DNA of 64,000 bases, from assembly GCA_000507305.1 (NCBI GenBank), contig DF239336.1, positions 162,401-226,400 on the forward strand, given 5' to 3'. Source of the stretch: Breviolum minutum Mf 1.05b.01 (lineage: Eukaryota; Sar; Dinophyceae; Suessiales; Symbiodiniaceae). Both the position numbers and the translations under genes were made by a program. Below the pieces are notes generated by a model that was given only the letters and a program-made list of their open reading frames with translations, did no database searches and had not been told where the DNA came from. Of the stretch, positions 36,574 through 49,107 are shown one piece after another; within the stretch, counting starts at the first letter, position 1; the number at the start of each line of letters is the position of its first letter.

Positions 36574-38163
36574 TCATGCTTGCCAGCTTACCATAGAACT
36601 GCAACCCGCAAAGGTATTGTCCCCGATGCTGGTGACTGAATCAGGTAGGTTGATGTTATTCAGAGCACTGCACCCTACAAAGGCAAAGTCCCCAATGGTG
36701 GTCACTGAATCAGGGATGGCGATGCTTTCCAAAGACATGCAGTCTGCAAAGGCATTGTCCCGAATGCTGGTCACTGAATCAGGTATGTTGATGTTTTTCA
36801 AAGAACTGCACCCTGCGAAGGCAAAGTCCCCAATGCTCGTCACTGAATCAGGTATGTTGATGCTTTCCAGAGATACGCAGTGGGCAAAGGCAGCGTATGC
36901 AATGCTCGTGATTGAATCTGGGATGTTGGCTTTTCTCAAAGAACTGCATCCTGTAAAGGCATTGCCCCGAATGCTCGTCACTGAATCAGGGATGGCGATG
37001 CTTTCCAAAGACTTGCAGTCTGCAAAGGCATTGTCCCGAATGCTGGTCACTGAATCAGGGATGGCGATGCTTTCCAAAGACCTGCAGTCTGCAAAGGCAT
37101 TGTCCCGAATGCTGGTCACTGAATCAGGTATGTTGATGTTTTTCAAAGAACTGCACCCTGCAAAAGCATTGTGCTGAATGCTGGTCACTGAATCGGGTAT
37201 GTTGATGTTTTTCAAAGAACTGCACCCTGCAAAAGCATTGTGCTGAATGCTGGTCACTGAATCAGGTATGTTGATGTTTTTCAAAGAACTGCACCCTGCA
37301 AAAGCATTGTGCTGAATGCTGGTCACTGAATCAGGTATGTTGATGTTTTTCAAAGAACTGCACCCTGCAAAAGCATTGTGCTGAATGCTGGTCACTGAAT
37401 CAGGTATGTTGATGTTTTTCAAAGAACTGCACCCTGCAAAAGCATTGTGCTGAATGCTGGTCACTGAATCGGGTATGTTGATGTTTTTCAAAGAACTGCA
37501 CCCTGCAAAAGCATTGTGCTGAATGCTGGTCACTGAATCGGGTATGTTGATGTTTTTCAAAGAACTGCACCCTGCAAAAGCATTGTGCTGAATGCTGGTC
37601 ACTGAATCGGGTATGTTGATGTTTTTCAAAGAACTGCACCCTGTAAAAGCATTGTGCTGAATGCTTGTCACTGAATCAGGGATGGCGATGCTTTCCAAAG
37701 ACTCGCACTCTGCAAAGGCATTGTTCCCAATGCAAGTGCATCCAGGAAAAGTGATCTCTTCATTGGATCTTTTGGAATCAGGGATGACAACCTTCACCAG
37801 TCCACAGCATCCTCTGAAGGCATCTTCGGAAATCTGTGTCACCTCCTGAGGAATAATCACCCCGAAAGGGCCTGCTCCTTTCACATCCTGTCGGGATGCA
37901 GCCTCAATTTCGTTGCTTGTGTATACAACACTCACTTCCGATTCAGCATCCAACATATCCAACCCTACATCGTTTAATGTTTGAGCATCATTTAGCAAGC
38001 TGTTGCCCTGAAACAGTTTTACCATGCAGATTTTCTGCTCAATAGGATCCTCACAAGGATATTGTTCAAGGAGCATTTCTTTCAGTTGCTGGACAGTTTG
38101 AATCGGTGTGACGTCAAGGGCAAGGACGTCACCTCGTAAGGTAATCACTTTCAGAAAGGGCAT
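36574..38163 (-). CDS. Ubiquitin-like / BspA-type LRR protein
   Basis: A 529-codon frame. I start at ATG 38163-38161; an upstream TTG start is not needed, and an in-frame TAG lies just before it. Residues 1 to about 85 form a ubiquitin-like fold (MPFLKVITLRGDVLALDV, then VQQLKEMLLEQYP, LFQGNSLLNDAQTLNDVGL). Residues from about 100 on are about 18 units of the 23-residue BspA/TpLRR (LRR_5) repeat with the core IPDSVTSIxxxAFxGCxSLKN. Such repeats form a solenoid surface for protein binding; the usual reading of the Ub-like plus LRR pairing is an adaptor or recognition role, unproven. No signal peptide or membrane segment. Eight adjacent units are nearly identical (see the repeat entry). After ...GCSSM the sequence GTAAGC is a good donor, interrupting a unit, so the exon may continue downstream and the TGA at 36574 may be intronic. 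Above the ATG a pyrimidine-rich GTTTCTCTTCGATCTTG runs into TTAG, a possible trans-splice acceptor. Confidence 0.85.
   Translation of the reverse strand: MPFLKVITLRGDVLALDVTPIQTVQQLKEMLLEQYPCEDPIEQKICMVKLFQGNSLLNDAQTLNDVGLDMLDAESEVSVVYTSNEIEAASRQDVKGAGPFGVIIPQEVTQISEDAFRGCCGLVKVVIPDSKRSNEEITFPGCTCIGNNAFAECESLESIAIPDSVTSIQHNAFTGCSSLKNINIPDSVTSIQHNAFAGCSSLKNINIPDSVTSIQHNAFAGCSSLKNINIPDSVTSIQHNAFAGCSSLKNINIPDSVTSIQHNAFAGCSSLKNINIPDSVTSIQHNAFAGCSSLKNINIPDSVTSIQHNAFAGCSSLKNINIPDSVTSIQHNAFAGCSSLKNINIPDSVTSIRDNAFADCRSLESIAIPDSVTSIRDNAFADCKSLESIAIPDSVTSIRGNAFTGCSSLRKANIPDSITSIAYAAFAHCVSLESINIPDSVTSIGDFAFAGCSSLKNINIPDSVTSIRDNAFADCMSLESIAIPDSVTTIGDFAFVGCSALNNINLPDSVTSIGDNTFAGCSSMVSWQA
37144..37695 (-). 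repeat. Coding 69-bp tandem array (8 units)
   Basis: Eight consecutive 69-bp units inside the LRR gene, each encoding IQHNAFAGCSSLKNINIPDS plus VTS (the first in protein order has T for A in NAFAG). At DNA level the differences I see are one third-position C/T in the Pro-Asp junction, the GCA/ACA difference and a G/T at the start of the array. The flanking LRR units differ from these at many positions. Confidence 0.9.
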
Positions 38164-39078
38164 GGCTACAGGTGGATGCAACTAACGACCAAGATCGAAG
38201 AGAAACCTGCTACAAGTAGCGTGCTGTATGCAAAATCAATCTCGAATGAAAAACCGTTTTGTAGCACTTGTGTTTCTTGATTCAATGCCAGGACAGTATC
38301 CTGTGGCTTCTATAATGATTCATTCACAGGCAACATTAGGACGCCTCAAAATTGATTGGACAAAAGCCTCGGATTGATAGCCCCAAAACGCAACAAGCAA
38401 AACACAAAGCGCTTGTCATCAAGCAATAAACATTTACGGGTGGCTTGGTTAGGAGCCACAATTCAATTCCATTAGCCAGCAGCGGGGTTTCTACTCTTAA
38501 GACCCGAGGTCCTTTGCCAGAAAGTCTAGATTTTGAAGTATTATAGAGATGGAAGCCTATCAAACTCCAAAAAAACTGAGGTCGTAACGAATTCCTCAAG
38601 GTTTTCCAAGCAAATCATTGTTTGAGGATCAAGGACATGCTATTGCACATGTGCATTCAAGAATGGACAGTCGGTTGCTTAGTTTGAAGTCTGGTGCATG
38701 TTCAAGAACGCAAACGCATATTTTGACTTGGGAGTCACAACCCAAAGAAGGGATCCTTTTTTGGACCACCTTAGGCCCAACGTGAAAAGGCAAAGTTTAA
38801 ACTGTAAACCTGGTAGCAAGGGTTTAGCTGGAAGGCGTATAGTGGTTCTATTCATTATCTAATGGTATGGCAGTCCGCTATTGATGGGTATATGGCATGG
38901 TGGGCCTTCAGCCCAAACAAACCATGTTTGGATTCAACTCTTCATGTTGTTGAAGTTCTCAATGTAAATCATTCCTTTCCATGGCAAACATAAAGGGATA
39001 TTCTTATGGCATTCTCATTTGAATCCATTCAACCTTACTTCCAAATTACTCTGAATAATACCTACCAACAAAAAACGC

Positions 39079-39195
39079 TACACTCCGGTGAACTAACATA
39101 GCAAAGGCTGTAAAATGGATCGTTTTCATTCAGATGTATGACTCCTATTGAAAATGGGGATATTCAATCTCCAGCTCTAGGAACTACAGAGGGTA
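39079..39195. repeat. TIR element, family B
   Basis: TACACTCCGGTGAACTAACA on the left and CTACAGAGGGTA on the right. The interior CCTATTGAAAATGGGGATAT is shared, inverted, with the copies at 53156 and 54552 (ATATCCCCATTTTCAATAG). Confidence 0.6.
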
Positions 39196-39247
39196 TGTAC
39201 GATTGAAAAACTATGTGAACCCACCACCCGAAACCCTCTGTGAAACC

Positions 39248-39357
39248 TTGTCTAGTTGGTGGTTTCAACCCATCTGAACAAATATGATCGTCCAATTGGA
39301 TCATTTCCCCAAATTTCGGGATGAACATTTAAAAAAAAGTGAGTTGCCACCACCCAG
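39248..39357. repeat. TIR element, family D
   Basis: CTAGTTGGTGGTTTCAACCC on the left and GAGTTGCCACCACCCAG on the right, with CCCCAAATTTCGGGATGAAC between. Closely related to 46830-46937 and 59460-59558. Confidence 0.65.
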
Positions 39358-42300
39358 GACCCAGTCGTTCCCTTGTTCCCATCATCATGCCAAGTATCGC
39401 GTATAAATGATGGAGGGGAAGGGGAGCTGGAGAGCCATTGATCCCAACAAGACCTGGTGATTTCACTCACCCCCCCCCCTTGCCAGTTGGGGAACCCAAG
39501 AAGCCAGAAAACTCATGCCGCTCCGCTGAAATCTGAACAAAAGATACCCAAAATAGCCATTGAATTGAAAGGATCATACATTTTCCAAACCACCATTTTT
39601 GGTATCTATGTTAGATCTCGGAGGTGTAAAATTTTGGGAACTTGGTGTTCTAAAATCTAGTGTTGTACTCATAGAAATCATAAAAGTTTCGTGTGCTTTG
39701 GGATACAAAAAAACCCAAAGCAAAAGGGATGGACCCTGAAAAACGGGACGCAGTCTTGAAACAGCGAAAACGAAGAGCTGTATCTGGATAAACCAGAATT
39801 ATATACATAGATTCAAGAATTGAAGTCTTCAGGGGATTTTTGAAGTGAATTTCCCTTATGAAACCACATTTCAAAGCAACGTCGACGGTCTGGTCGTTAT
39901 AGTTTGCCTAGGCTGTATTTGCCCTTAATGTTCCCAATGATTTCCCAATGTATCAAAAATGTTTGGATAACATGTTAGGCTCGGGACACAATGTGCCAAT
40001 CTTGGGATTCTAGTTTTGAGTTTGAGGTTCTATTGCTGATGCTTGAAAAAAAATACACCACCCGTAGACCCCAAAGAGTTGCAGAAATCGCACATGAAGT
40101 TTGAATCGTTTTTGTGGAAGACAAAATGAAAGAACAACTCGAAAACTTTCTGGAGTAAACATGTGTTTTATATCTTGCCGTGTTGTGCAGGACGTGATCT
40201 GCCATGGATAGAAAGAATTTGACATGGCAGTTTGAGATAATAAAAACCTTTGGCCTAGCAACTTGAAATATGAAGGATGGAGGAATACCTGTATGTATCA
40301 TATCATATATCAATTGACAACACCCCTGATACCAATTGTACCATCACCTGGATCATGTAAGAATGTAAATATATATATATATGTATATACACACATGAAA
40401 TGGTCACCAGAATGATTCTTCCAATATGGCTAGAACAATAGGATTAACCAGTAAGTAAAGGAAACATTATTACAGTACCTGGGAAACGCCCAAGAAAATG
40501 AGCATGATATTGTACGAGCTATTCAAGGGCAGAGCAAATTAAGCCACCTGTCTTTGTCCAGAAACACATCCCATATCACTGTCCAAGCAATCCATTTTGG
40601 TATGTTTATCTACATTTGAAGTCATTCGTTAGGACTAGACATGTGAATATCAACACATGTAGCACAAACGGATGGTATGGGATATAAAATCTATAAAGTC
40701 AGTAAGTAGGTACTTTCAACCCCAACTCCCTGCAATGCTGTGCGTATGGAACCCCGGCACCAGAATCACTCATTCCGATCACCCTCAAGGACTACCTAGA
40801 TATCTACCTTCCAAGTATGGTTACAACCACTCCTCACCCGGGATCGCCAAAGTCACTTGCAATAAAATTTGTTGTTGGGAGCATGCCTCGCTGACGAGTT
40901 GGAAAAATGTGGCCAAGAACATATGATCATAACTCATCGACGTCTGGTGAGAGAAAGCTTCATGATAGTTTTTGTTTTCTTTTCTAAGAACATGAAACAA
41001 CTTCATAGTACTTCATTTGCTCATAATATCATCTGTACTTCACCTTACAAAACATGGATCAAAAATGATCAGTTTTTTTCAGGGATGCTGGTGAGATGTG
41101 CACAGATTTTCACCGGAAACAACATGTAATGAATCTTGAGCACCAATGCTGGAAGGGTTCCCAAACCACCATTAGGTCAGGTGAGCTCGCCAAAAGAAAC
41201 AAAAAAAAATCATTCATCTGAGACACGTTGCTGATAAATAGTTATTACATTGTATATCCAATGCATATATTATATATATATATCTGGAACCTGTGAATGT
41301 CTAATGTCCATCCTTGTCCTCTATGTTCAAATCACTTTTTCATTATAGTACCTTGAAGTCTAGAGTCCTCCAAATATTTCTTGAGGACATACTAGGGCAT
41401 AGGACCTGAACTTTCCAAACATCTGTAAAAAAATCCTTCTCAAATTTGTCAACCATTGTGACAAAAACGATGACCTTGGCCTGTTGTTTTTTTCTCACCT
41501 TGACCCGGTCAACGCTTCCCAGATACCAACCCAACTTGCAACCAGATCCGCAGTCATCGCAGGTATTCTGGAAGCTACCTCGCTAGGCTGCCATGGTAAA
41601 TTGGTTGAACAGATCCAAAATACCAAACCTCCAAAATGGGAAGAATTCCTTCATAGAACTGTTCGTTGAGGGGTCGAGACGGCATGTTCCAGGACTATGT
41701 TACAAGAATCCTAAGACACAAACGTTGGGGTATGTTCTAAGGGGGGTATCTTGAAAAAATATGGAAAAATATGGAAAAATCCTAGGATACAAAACACTAA
41801 ACTACAAAAGGTATGGCTATAGAGGTTTTTTGTATATGCTGAACCTCAGAATCCTTTGGTAAACGAATGGGCCAACGGACACTTCAGGCCTTCATAAGAT
41901 TTTCCTGTCAAATATGGGAGTTGACTATGTCATCTTTTCCTTGTAGCTTACAAGCCAAAGTAAAATGCTAACATCTTCCAATATCTGAGTTGGACTGAAA
42001 GACTGGGGCTTTTTCCCGCAGCAAGCTGAAGCCTACATACGTCAGAGTTAGGTGTCTTGGGTCTTGGAACAACCCAATGAATCATATCATCCTGGCATCC
42101 TGGCCTTGGCGGTGACCGGTGACAATACTGCTATTAACGAAGCAGCTTCAAGACAACGAATATGTGTTTGTTGTAGCCACTTTAGCCACTTTGGTAAGTT
42201 TGGTGAGTAGGGTCCATTTTGAGATCTCCCATATATGAAAAATGGATATTGGCCACATCTTGAGGGTTTTTGTCCTCAGAATTCTAAAGGGATTCACCAA

Positions 42301-45300
42301 TTAGGTGACTTGTAGCACGATGTGACCGGGTGACTTTTCCTCCAGCTGGTCCAGGGCCATTCAGTTTCAGGCGCGTGGCGCTCAGTTGTCGTCATTGCGA
42401 TACGCTTCGCCAACAGACGATTAGGAGGGCTCTAAGGGAATCAATACGGGGTATATTTGCCCACATTTGGGTACTTCAAGGCAAGAAATTATTTTGAAAC
42501 ACTATACTATAAAGGCAAAAATTTAAAAGGGAAAATCAAACTATCTGCTAATACATCCGATAAGGATATACTGATAAACAGTAAATCATCATGATATCAT
42601 CATATCAGTATCAGAATATTTCACATCATTCAATTATCTGTGCTTTAAAATGGAACAATAGGGAATCAAACCCACTACTACCTCAGCTTTCGGCTACTCA
42701 GATTTCCTCAACAACTAGCAACATGATTCTTGCAGAATTCAGACTGATTCCATGCTCCTGAGACGGTATCCTGACTGAAACGTATCCTTTTCTCACGTTT
42801 GATATTTCAAGAAGTGTTTTTCTTATCTAGGGTCTAGAGACTTTAGCTTCTCGTTTTATCCTCATGCGGTTTTAGGCAAAAATTCACATAAAAAAAACAA
42901 CAAATTCAGCTTGAAATGATCTATCCTAAAGGTGCACACAGTCTGCTCAAACATTGTATCACGTACCGTTCTGGCTATTGGCTCAAAAAATCTTTGTTGC
43001 GTTGTCAAACGTGGTACTGGTGGGAAACCACCATGAACATATCCAGGCATTGGTGATACCCAGCGCCTCCCTACAAGCCAATGGCCACGAAACGTGTTGT
43101 TTGCCGGATCAGTTGGGTTGACAGGGTGATTTCTTGTCTCAAAGGTTTCAAAAAATACACAGCTCCCCAAACATTTCCCAAACCTTTTTTGGATATATGT
43201 TGCCTGACATCATAAAGGCATACATCCGGTATTTTTAGTGTGGGCCTTCGCATAAAAAAAAAAACTTATGAATCCACCCATCCATGGCCCTAATTTAGTG
43301 GTGGCCACACGCTGGTCCGGTCCTTCCTTTTTTCTAAGGGGTAGGCCCGTTGCACCCTGGAAAGTTCTTGAAGCTTAAACTACAAAAATGCCTAGAACAG
43401 TTGTATCAAACATTGCAAAACATTTCTAACAGCTTACATTCCTGATATTTTGGAAATCTGAGTTGTGAGTCGTGAAGTGCACCTTGATGGAAGTTGATAC
43501 AACCTACTGTAGGAATCAATGAGGATGACACCCTTGATCTAGTTTCAACACATCCTAAGCTGGAACACAACCCACATTTTTCAGTCTGCGCCCTTGTAGG
43601 GTGATATCTGGCACACCCAAACTCCCTCCCCTGCAACATTGCCGAGGGCCTACGGCTTGCCAGTCCTTCCAGGAGACGTTTTCCACTTCTGGCCTAAGGC
43701 CAGTGGAGTGCAATGTCAAGTTTTGGAATAGAAACCTTATGAAACCATTTTCAATGCACTCATATCAAAAAATATCAGATTGATATGGATGATTTCTCCA
43801 TTTTACTATCACATATATACATATATATGTACGTACTAAATAATTGCTGTTACTCTGTTTTTTAATGCTTGACCTGGGTGTAGGCTCAACTTCGGACACA
43901 TGTCACCGGTCATATATAAAGAATCAGAAGGAACCAAGACAGTATCTTTCTCCAATGATGAAACATGTCAAATGTGTACAATATCTGTGTCTTCAGTGAA
44001 GTTATGTGTGTCTTGCAATTAAGTACCAAAGTAATACTAAATATAATGATACATAATCACTAGTCCTGGAATATATAAAAAAATAAGATACATTCCCTTC
44101 AAGAGGATCTTTCTGTGCTTTGAACACCTAAAAAAAAATGTATTTTGAACTATCCTGAGAGATCATATCTCCATCCACGCAGCACACATCTCACCATCCA
44201 CGTCCTGGCACAGGGCTTTAACTGAGTTCCTTGACATGTCGCACTGCTCATCCTGAACCTGGAGGTTCAAAGCAATCCGGTAGATGAAGCTGCGAAATCA
44301 ATATTGGCGAATATTGGAGTATCAACAAAAATACATAGCCAGGAACCATCCATGTATGGTATATTCACCTGCATTTACCATGTTATGGTTCTACAACTTT
44401 TAAGGGTACCAACCTGCTGCATTACTTGGATAGGTGTCTTGAAAGACCAACAGTTTTTGGTAAGAGTAAGTAAAGTGCGCATATTCATCCACATGCTTCT
44501 TTAATGCTACTTTGCCAGGAAGACAAATTAACCCATATACCAAGCATAAACGGGGTTGGATGCTTCACAATAGCATTGATTGATTGTTTTCCTTGCGAGT
44601 CATGTACAAACGGATGGTTGCCTGTCTTCAATTCCATCCATTGTGTGAAAATTTCCATTTAACAAATCAAAGATGCATAAGTTCCCCCAAACAACCCCCC
44701 CGATGTGTGCCCTTGTGTAATCTCTTATTTGCATTTGGGTGGCTTTGTTGGATGCTATCTGACCTCCTTAAATTTGGGCACATCTATGGGCATGGATTGC
44801 ACACCAATATTTGATGAAGATGTTTGGGGTACATGAAGAAGGTAGTTCTCAAACTGGTGTGCTTCCAGTCAAATAAAGCAACAGGGTTACCATTGAATAC
44901 TGTAATTTAATTGTGATGAGAGTTGGACAAAAATCATGTTTCCCTTTGCATAATGCATTGGCCCTTCCCAACGTAAGTCAAGGAAAACAAATGTGCAGTG
45001 CTTGCATGCAAGCAAACATTCCACAGCAACATCTGACCATGTCAAGGTGTCACATGTCTACCAACAACTAGTAGTGTTAGAACCTAATTGGCGACTTTAA
45101 AAATCATCATATGGGTATGTGACAAAAATGAAAAGGTAAAATTCCACATTCCAAAGGTGAACAAGAAAACATCCAAACAAAACAACCATAAATAAACATG
45201 GCTTGGAAGAACCGCTGGGTGTTTCAAGACTGATGACAGCCAGCAAGAAATATCCAGAAAGGTGGGACCTTCAAGATGCTCCAGGCATGTTTGTTCGGGT

Positions 45301-46009
45301 GTGCAAATTTCCACAGGCTTCCTTTAAAGGTCTCAAGAAAGGTGAATTAAGACTTGAAAGTTTTCCCAGAAAGTTAGCCTGTCACCAAAAAGTTGGGGGT
45401 TTCTACCCACCAAAATGGCGAATTCTGAATTAGCTTGGCATATATGCCCATATGCTGGGCATCTTGAAGCCGAAACCAGTGGGACAAGCTGCTGGAAAAA
45501 CCCATGACGTTTCAACGGCCCCAGGCAGATGATCCATGGCCTTGTCATTTTCTCTTTCGGTCACCTGTTGCGACATTTCGGGGTGGACCGACCATCAAAG
45601 GAGGGACCCATCCAAGTGGAACTTAAAAGTCATACAGCTGCATATGTTATCTCCATATATAAACAATACGAGGCAATTTTGTTCATCATGATCCTGCTTA
45701 TAACCTTCTATAAATTACCTTGAACAAAAAGTAGCAATCGAATTTCGAAAAGCTACCCCAAGGCAATTTGAGAGGATCGTGTTATGAAGCCAGTTTTTGG
45801 AAGTGCGGTCAGCCAAAGTTGATATATAGATTGGCCAAATGATGTGTATCTAGAATATACATGCAATGAGATGTGTAGACCAAACATCTTCCCATGTAAC
45901 ATTCGCAATCTCATCCAAATCAAGATGAAATTTAAAGAATGTTTTTTCTACCATATATTTACTCCATCATCATTAATACGTTATATATATATATCTCAAA
46001 CAATATCTG

Positions 46010-46937
46010 TACGCCCTCCCTGAAACTAACATAGCACCTGAAAATGGATGGTTGGAATATTAGTTTAAAGTGGGATGGCCTATGTTCAATAGGCTATGTT
46101 AGTTTTAGATGTTTTTTTCGGGAGTGTATAACCTGCACCATGTTCTCTCTCACTTTCTAAATGCTTCACTTCCCTCCCAAAACCCTTTCAAGGCACGGCA
46201 CCTCGATATCCTCCGCCAAGATACTGCCAAATGCAGGCGAGGCACCTTCCTTCCGGCGTCGGGCCGGGGCGTCAAGGGTTACAACTTGCCCATAGGATCC
46301 ATGTATTTAGCATACCCTCCCGGGAAACTCACATAGCTGTAGCTGGAAATTCACCGAAATTCCAATACGAAATACGTCTAGAAATGGGTGGAATTTTCCA
46401 GCCAGCTATGTTTTCTTGCCCGGAGTGTATGCACAATGTATTCTATAAAAATCCATGGATGGCACACTCCCTGAAATTAACAGAAATGGGCCATCCCAAA
46501 AGGAAATCCATCTTCCAACCATTGATTTTCATATAGTTTCAGGAAGTAGGAGGCAACTTACCCATAATGTGAACAACTTATCCATGCAAATGAATGGTTC
46601 ATCGTTCTACATTTACCATAAAACAATCAACCAAATGTAGGTAAATATATACCATACATGCCATACCTATGGCTTATGAGGTTCCATGGGAATCAGCGAA
46701 TTTTTATACCTGCAAAGTTGAAATTTGTGGTTGGCAACTCTGATTCCTCTCCTTGAAAGGTGGATGTTTCAGGGAGGTGGTGTTTGTTTACATCAATCTT
46801 TGTGTAACCTTCCTGGGAAGCAAACATAACTAGGTGGTGGTTGAACCAATCCATCTGAAAAATACTAGTCAATTTGGATCATTTCCCCAGGGATCGGGGT
46901 GAAAATAAAAAAATGTTTGAGTTGCCACCACCCAAAT
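46010..46937. repeat. Cluster of five inverted-repeat elements
   Basis: In order: family B 46010-46128 (TACGCCCTCCCTGAAACTAA ... CGGGAGTGTA); a family-A left end at 46289 (CCCATAGGATCCATGTAT) that runs straight into a second family B 46313-46429 (TACCCTCCCGGGAAACTCAC ... CCCGGAGTGTA); a third family B 46463-46550; a family-A copy 46561-46673 flanked by TTA on both sides; and family D 46830-46937. The truncated family A at 46289 suggests one insertion into or next to another. Confidence 0.7.
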
Positions 46938-47240
46938 AACATATCTCTTCCCAAAACACCTTTTGAAGATAATGATTTTCCATGTCCCGTTTGGTGGGAT
47001 ATGTGATCGTTCCGTAGAGGGTTACACAAAAGACATACATCTTCAGCAACGACAAAAAACACCAGTTGTCTCACCCAAACCCAAACCAGAAACTGGCAGA
47101 ATAATACCATTCTGCCATCCTTCACCCTGCCGTCCTCATCGGAGTCCTCAAGGAAACAGTTCAATGAGACTGATTTCTGAATGACAGATCCAACAAGAAT
47201 TATGTCGTGAAAAGAAAGATTCCAAAAATCAGAATATCAG

Positions 47241-47358
47241 TACCAGGTGATTCTTTTTGTCCTTTTTGGGATGGTTAAGTGACCATTTCAAAGGTTAAGT
47301 AACCTCCAACTAAATAATTCAACTAAGGGATAAAAAGGTCACTTTGAATCACCTGGTG
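47241..47358. repeat. TIR element, family E (TACCAGGTGATTC ends), copy 1
   Basis: TACCAGGTGATTCTTTTTGT at the left and CACTTTGAATCACCTGGT at the right. The interior holds GGTTAAGTGACC and GGTTAAGTAACCTCC. Very similar to 49108-49222 along its whole length. It differs by an extra AATAATTCAACT. Confidence 0.85.
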
Positions 47359-48143
47359 GTTAGTTTTATGTTCAAACACTTCTTTAAAATGATCGCTGCT
47401 CAGGTAGTGGAAGATGGATAATTCCACTGATCAGTGATTCATCAGCAATGTGTCTAAACCACTGAGAAGTCTTCAGAACTCCGTCTTTTAATGCGGTGGG
47501 GGAGCAATGAGTCTGAAACATGTCTCGTTTCAGGTAGAAATCTGCTCCACTTCGAAAGCTTCAAATCATACATCCATGTAATATTAAGTTCAAGATTGAA
47601 ATTAGAGGAATTCGATAGAAATCCCTATTTAGACTTTATCATGGTACTGATGAAATTCACCTGACATCAGCTGTAACTTGCTGGAAGATATCTGGCAAAC
47701 ACATTTCCCACAGGCTAAGGGCATCCAAACATCCACATTGGTCTTCCCGCAGTGACAAGTTTCGAGTCAAGGTTGGCGCAAAAAGTATCTGAAGTAACTT
47801 GATGTGATCCCCAACCCAGTAACAGAACTGAACAAATATCAACAAACAAAACAACAACACGTAAAACAACACGGGCCCTGAGGAGCCCGGGAAAGCAACA
47901 AGAATAGCAACCAACTAGCCAACCAAGCAAACAAAGAAATGAACAAACAAAACAAAACAAAACAACCTCATTTTCTGTCCTCCAGATCTTCTTCGGTAAG
48001 GTCGTGGAACAAACCACGCAGGCGCTCACCTCGGATAAACCACTTACAGATGGTTGGTTTTTAAGTCATATTCTGAGGCTGAGGGGTTTTCATTGGCTGG
48101 GTTTGGGTTGGGCCTTATATCTATATATATATATTATATATAT

Positions 48144-48245
48144 GGGGGTTTCCTAAAATGGTGGTACCCAACAACTATTGGTTTTCCTACTAAAAATGAC
48201 CATTTTTGGGGTGTTTTGGAGGTACCACCATTTTAGGAAACACCC
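48144..48245. repeat. TIR element, family F (TTTCCTAAAATGGTGG ends)
   Basis: GGGTTTCCTAAAATGGTGGT near the left and ACCACCATTTTAGGAAACAC at the right form a near-perfect inverted repeat of about 24 bp. It sits in an AT repeat (TATATATATTATATATAT before, CATATACACACATAT after). A diverged copy is at 54066-54170 and fragments lie near 18252 and 50096. Confidence 0.8.
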
Positions 48246-49107
48246 ATATACACACATATTTGCAATATGTACAATGGAATGAAACATGGTGCTTATATCC
48301 TGACCTCAAACCCATCTCCTTTCTGGAGATGGAATATGGAATATCCCTTCAATTTGAACCTTGGGCTTCTTTTTTTTGGGATGGTGCAGTTGGAGATCTA
48401 CTACTCCAGTATGGCTACCGTGTATGTATTTCAAAAATCAAGTAGGATTACAACAAGGTCACTTGCCTCTGAAATCAAGACTCGGGGTAAATGTATGAAA
48501 AGAACGCCATTTTTTGATACTTCGATTGACACTAGCCTTTGATTCTTTGGGTACATCGACTTGCATATTCCGGGGAAGTGGATAATATCTATATAGATAA
48601 TTCCAAATCTTCAAAGCCCAAGGTCTGGCTCGATAATATTGATGATATCTGACTGCAAGGGTCTATATATATAATTCTTGGCCAGTTGGTTCTGACGGTA
48701 TTTGTCAAGCTTGAGGGTATACAGTATACTGTGATGATGATGGAAGAAAATCTGGACCGCGTGCTGTACAATGCTATCTACGGGATTTCCATGGATTTCC
48801 GCTGGATGGATGTCTTCCACAGTATCACCAACCCGGATGTGCTTGAACTAAAACGGGTTCCCTCTTGTGAATCAATACCTTTTCAGGGGAACCTACCACG
48901 GTTATCCACTCATTTGTCTAGCTTTTCCTCCCACATGCATACAACATATTGCAGGGTTTGCTATATGTTCCCCTGATTTCAACACGCAAAAACGGTCAAA
49001 CAAAAGCATCATCACATTACACCATGTTTTTGAGGGTGATATTTCCAGAAAAAGGAAAGAAACATTCATCAAACTTTGGAACTATGGTGCAACAAGAAAC
49101 AAACATC

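Larger units (their letters stand above)
38164..46009. other. Mostly non-coding, with repeats
   Basis: No supported gene. Contents: family B at 39079-39195; family D at 39248-39357; a degraded family-A copy at 40569-40682 (CCCATATCAC ... GATGGTATGGG); (TA)n at 40370-40384 and 41270-41283; a T-arm-like GTGGGTTTGATTCCC on the minus strand at about 42660-42674; and a half family-A copy at 44350-44385 (CCATGTATGGTATATTCACC). A plus frame at 45203-45433 (SRLMTASKKYPERWDLQDAP) is protein-like but without start or splice support. Confidence 0.4.

Noticed and set aside
36617-37177. 186-codon plus-strand frame (repeated MLVTESGMLMFFKELHPAK type)
   Set aside because: Antisense shadow of the LRR array. 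The minus strand gives a canonical LRR_5 protein with a ubiquitin-like N-terminus.
37400-37639. 79-codon minus-strand frame with repeated QFFEKHQHTRFSDQHSAQ
   Set aside because: Frame-shifted reading of the same 69-bp coding array.
42655-42725. tRNA-like T-arm (GTGGGTTTGATTCCC on minus)
   Set aside because: No matching acceptor stem or anticodon arm could be drawn. Mentioned only as a possible SINE relic.
46865-47164. EF-hand-like DSDEDGRVKDG in a minus-strand frame
   Set aside because: Position 12 of the loop is Arg rather than Glu/Asp, the helices are missing, and the frame overlaps family D. Probably chance.
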